The position numbers were made by a program, and so were the translations under genes. Of a DNA stretch of 64,000 nucleotides, positions 62,317 to 64,000 are shown in pieces; the first letter of the stretch is position 1, and every line of letters begins with the position of its first letter. The notes under the pieces are model-generated. The model was not told the DNA's origin. It saw only the letters and a list, made by a program, of their open reading frames with translations, and made no database searches. Source of the DNA: Desulfacinum infernum DSM 9756 (GTDB taxonomy: Bacteria > Desulfobacterota > Syntrophobacteria > Syntrophobacterales > DSM-9756); NCBI RefSeq assembly GCF_900129305.1, contig NZ_FQVB01000013.1, positions 62,001 through 126,000 of the forward strand. The letters are read 5' to 3'.

Positions 62317-64000
62317 ATGCGCGGCTTTTACGGAACCCTCATCCATGTGGACCTATCTAGGACGGCCGTTGAACGCGAAGATCTTCCCGAAGACCTGCTG
62401 CGGGAGACCCTGGGCGGCAAGGGCCTGGCGGTGGAACTCCTCCTTCGCCACATCCCGCAGGGGGCCGATCCCCTGGGGCCGGACAACTGCGTGGTGATCG
62501 CCGGCGGAGCGGCCACGGGAAGTCCCGTGTGGGGGTCCTGCCGTCATGGGATCTACGCCAAGAGTCCCCAGACGGGGCTTTTCGCCGAATCCTATTCGGG
62601 AGGCACGGTGGCCGAGCGCATGGCGGGGGCCGGCGTGGACGCGGTGCTCATCCGGGGAAGCTCGGAAAGGCCGGTCTGGATCGAGATCGGAGAGGCGGGC
62701 TGCTTTGTCCACGACGCTTCGGATCTGTGGGGCCGGGACACCTTCGAGACCGAGGACCGGGTGAAGGAGTGGATCCGGGCCAACCGGCCCGAGGCGGGAA
62801 AGCCCGGTGTGCTGGCCATCGGTCCGGCGGCGGAAAACGGCGTGGCCTTCGCCGTGGTGGAAAACGACTATTGGCGGAGCGCCGGCCGGACGGGAACGGG
62901 CGCCGTCCTGGGAGCCAAGAGGGTGAAGGCCGTGGCCTTCTGGGGAAAGCGGGCCAAGGAGTTCGCCGATCCGGACCTTCTCAAGCGGTTCGCCGGGGAC
63001 GTGGCCCGGGAAGGAAAGGAAAATCCCGGGGTCAAGGCCTACAAGTCCATGGGCACGTCCATGCTGGTGGACATCATGAACGAAGCGGGGGGATTTCCCA
63101 CCCGGTACTGGCACAAGGGGCGGGCGGACCACCGGGAAGGCATCAACGCCTCGGCGCTCCATGAACGCTGCGACGTGAAGCCCCACGCGTGCCTCAAGTG
63201 CTTCATGGCCTGCGGGCGCCTGAGCACGGTGAAGGCGGGCCGCCACCAGGGGCTGGTCGTGGAAGGTCCCGAATTCGAGACCATCTACGCCTTCGGCGGC
63301 CTGTGCGAGGTGGCGGACATCGAAGAGATCGCCTACCTCAACGACTTGTGCGACCGCCTGGGCCTGGACACCATCACGGCCGGAAACCTGGTGGGCTTCA
63401 CCATCGAGGCGGCGAAGCGCGGTGCGGTGGACTACGACATCGACTACGGGCAGGTGGACCGCATGGCCGCTCTCCTGCAAGACATGGCCTATCGGCGCGG
63501 GATCGGGGACGTTCTCGCCCGGGGCATCCGCCATGCGGCGGCGGCCTGGGGCCTGGAAGACCTGGCCATCCACGTGAAGGGCATGGAACCGGCGGGCTAC
63601 GACCCGCGCGTGCTCAAGGGCATGGGCCTGGCCTACGGCACCTCGGATCGGGGCGCGTGCCACCTTCGGGCCACCTTCTACAAGCCGGAGTTGAGCGGCA
63701 TGGTGGACCCTGAGATGATCCAGGGCAAGGCCAAGATCTTTTGCGAATGGGAGGACCGGCTCACGATCTTCGACACCCTGATCCTGTGTCGCTTCTACCG
63801 GGACCTCTATCAGTGGGATTCCCTGGCGGAGATCATCCGGGGCACCGCCGGCCTGGACCTGGACACGGAAGGCATGCGCCGGGTGGCGGGCCGGATCAAG
63901 GACCAGATCCGCCGGTTCAACATCCGAGAGGGACTCACGGCGGAAGACGACCGGCTGCCGGTGCGCTTCCACACGGAGCCGCTTCCCGAAACCGGAAAGG
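62317..64000 (+). CDS. aor: Aldehyde:ferredoxin oxidoreductase, copy 2 (3' end beyond window)
   Basis: At least 561 residues, open to the window edge. ATG 62317 follows GGGGAGGTGG. Start MRGFYGTLIHVDLSRTAVER; the pterin domain has CRHGIYAKSPQTGLFAESYS, GPAAENGVAFAVVENDYWRS and AGRTGTGAVLGAKRVKAV; cluster ligands Cys292, Cys295 and Cys299 in CLKCFMAC; GYDPRVLKGMGLAYGTSDRG is the family motif before the C-terminal domain. It differs widely from copy 1, so a separate aldehyde is likely. No ferredoxin gene is seen next to it inside the window. Confidence 0.9.
   Translation, partial: MRGFYGTLIHVDLSRTAVEREDLPEDLLRETLGGKGLAVELLLRHIPQGADPLGPDNCVVIAGGAATGSPVWGSCRHGIYAKSPQTGLFAESYSGGTVAERMAGAGVDAVLIRGSSERPVWIEIGEAGCFVHDASDLWGRDTFETEDRVKEWIRANRPEAGKPGVLAIGPAAENGVAFAVVENDYWRSAGRTGTGAVLGAKRVKAVAFWGKRAKEFADPDLLKRFAGDVAREGKENPGVKAYKSMGTSMLVDIMNEAGGFPTRYWHKGRADHREGINASALHERCDVKPHACLKCFMACGRLSTVKAGRHQGLVVEGPEFETIYAFGGLCEVADIEEIAYLNDLCDRLGLDTITAGNLVGFTIEAAKRGAVDYDIDYGQVDRMAALLQDMAYRRGIGDVLARGIRHAAAAWGLEDLAIHVKGMEPAGYDPRVLKGMGLAYGTSDRGACHLRATFYKPELSGMVDPEMIQGKAKIFCEWEDRLTIFDTLILCRFYRDLYQWDSLAEIIRGTAGLDLDTEGMRRVAGRIKDQIRRFNIREGLTAEDDRLPVRFHTEPLPETGK

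Overview
The window reads as chromosome of a GC-rich, Gram-negative, anaerobic deltaproteobacterium (Desulfobacterota), most like a sulfate reducer or syntroph of the Syntrophobacter/Desulfacinum type. This rests on tungsten-type aldehyde:ferredoxin oxidoreductases, a DsrE-family protein, an aromatic-type CoA ligase, an LPS export operon joined to rpoN and PTS-Ntr genes, and dense intergenic palindromic repeats. It is an inference from gene content; no rRNA is present. Genes are tightly packed, often with ATGA, GTGA or TAAGTG junctions, and most gaps over 200 bp are filled with repeat elements.

Layout. 1-6.6 kb: phosphate regulon, phoB-phoR leftward and pstC-pstA-pstS-pstB rightward, from a shared region with two opposed Pho boxes. 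6.7-7.2 kb: a zinc-ribbon/PilZ protein. 7.35-11.9 kb: a branched-chain amino acid type (Liv) ABC transporter operon. 12-15.6 kb: an MBL-fold hydrolase, an aromatic-type acyl-CoA ligase and a CBS/ACT protein. 15.7-27.7 kb: pyrG-kdsA-kdsC, then lptC-lptA-lptB-rpoN-hpf-ptsN-rapZ-EIIA-rimI, the two halves separated by an inverted pair (FAD reductase, DsrE protein). 27.7-37.6 kb: a giant PPDK-like protein, two GAPDH genes in tandem, pgk, tpiA, secG, then tRNA-Leu(GAG). 38.3-47.6 kb: a c-di-GMP-regulated cellulose operon bcsA-bcsB-bcsZ-TPR-bcsC. 47.6-51.4 kb: a CRISPR-like repeat remnant, a WYL regulator, Ada and an Rlu pseudouridine synthase.

51.9-64 kb is the most interesting part: a divergent catabolic island. 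Leftward lie patA (putrescine aminotransferase type), an intact ureohydrolase, an aldehyde:ferredoxin oxidoreductase (AOR), a four-cluster ferredoxin, a second ureohydrolase with altered metal ligands, and a GABA-type aminotransferase. Rightward lie a sodium/solute symporter, an Lrp/AsnC regulator and a second AOR that runs off the window. Together they spell a plausible route agmatine -> putrescine -> 4-aminobutanal -> GABA -> succinate semialdehyde -> succinate, in which both aldehyde oxidations would be done by ferredoxin-linked AORs instead of NAD(P)-dependent dehydrogenases. The pathway is inferred from family membership and clustering.

The intergenic DNA holds at least four families of structured repeats. 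Elements bounded by a common 16-18 bp inverted end carry one of two interiors; one interior folds into a three-armed structure with compensatory changes between copies, and three genes take their stop codon at such an end. A separate exactly 95-bp element has 12-bp terminal inverted repeats around a 32-bp palindrome.
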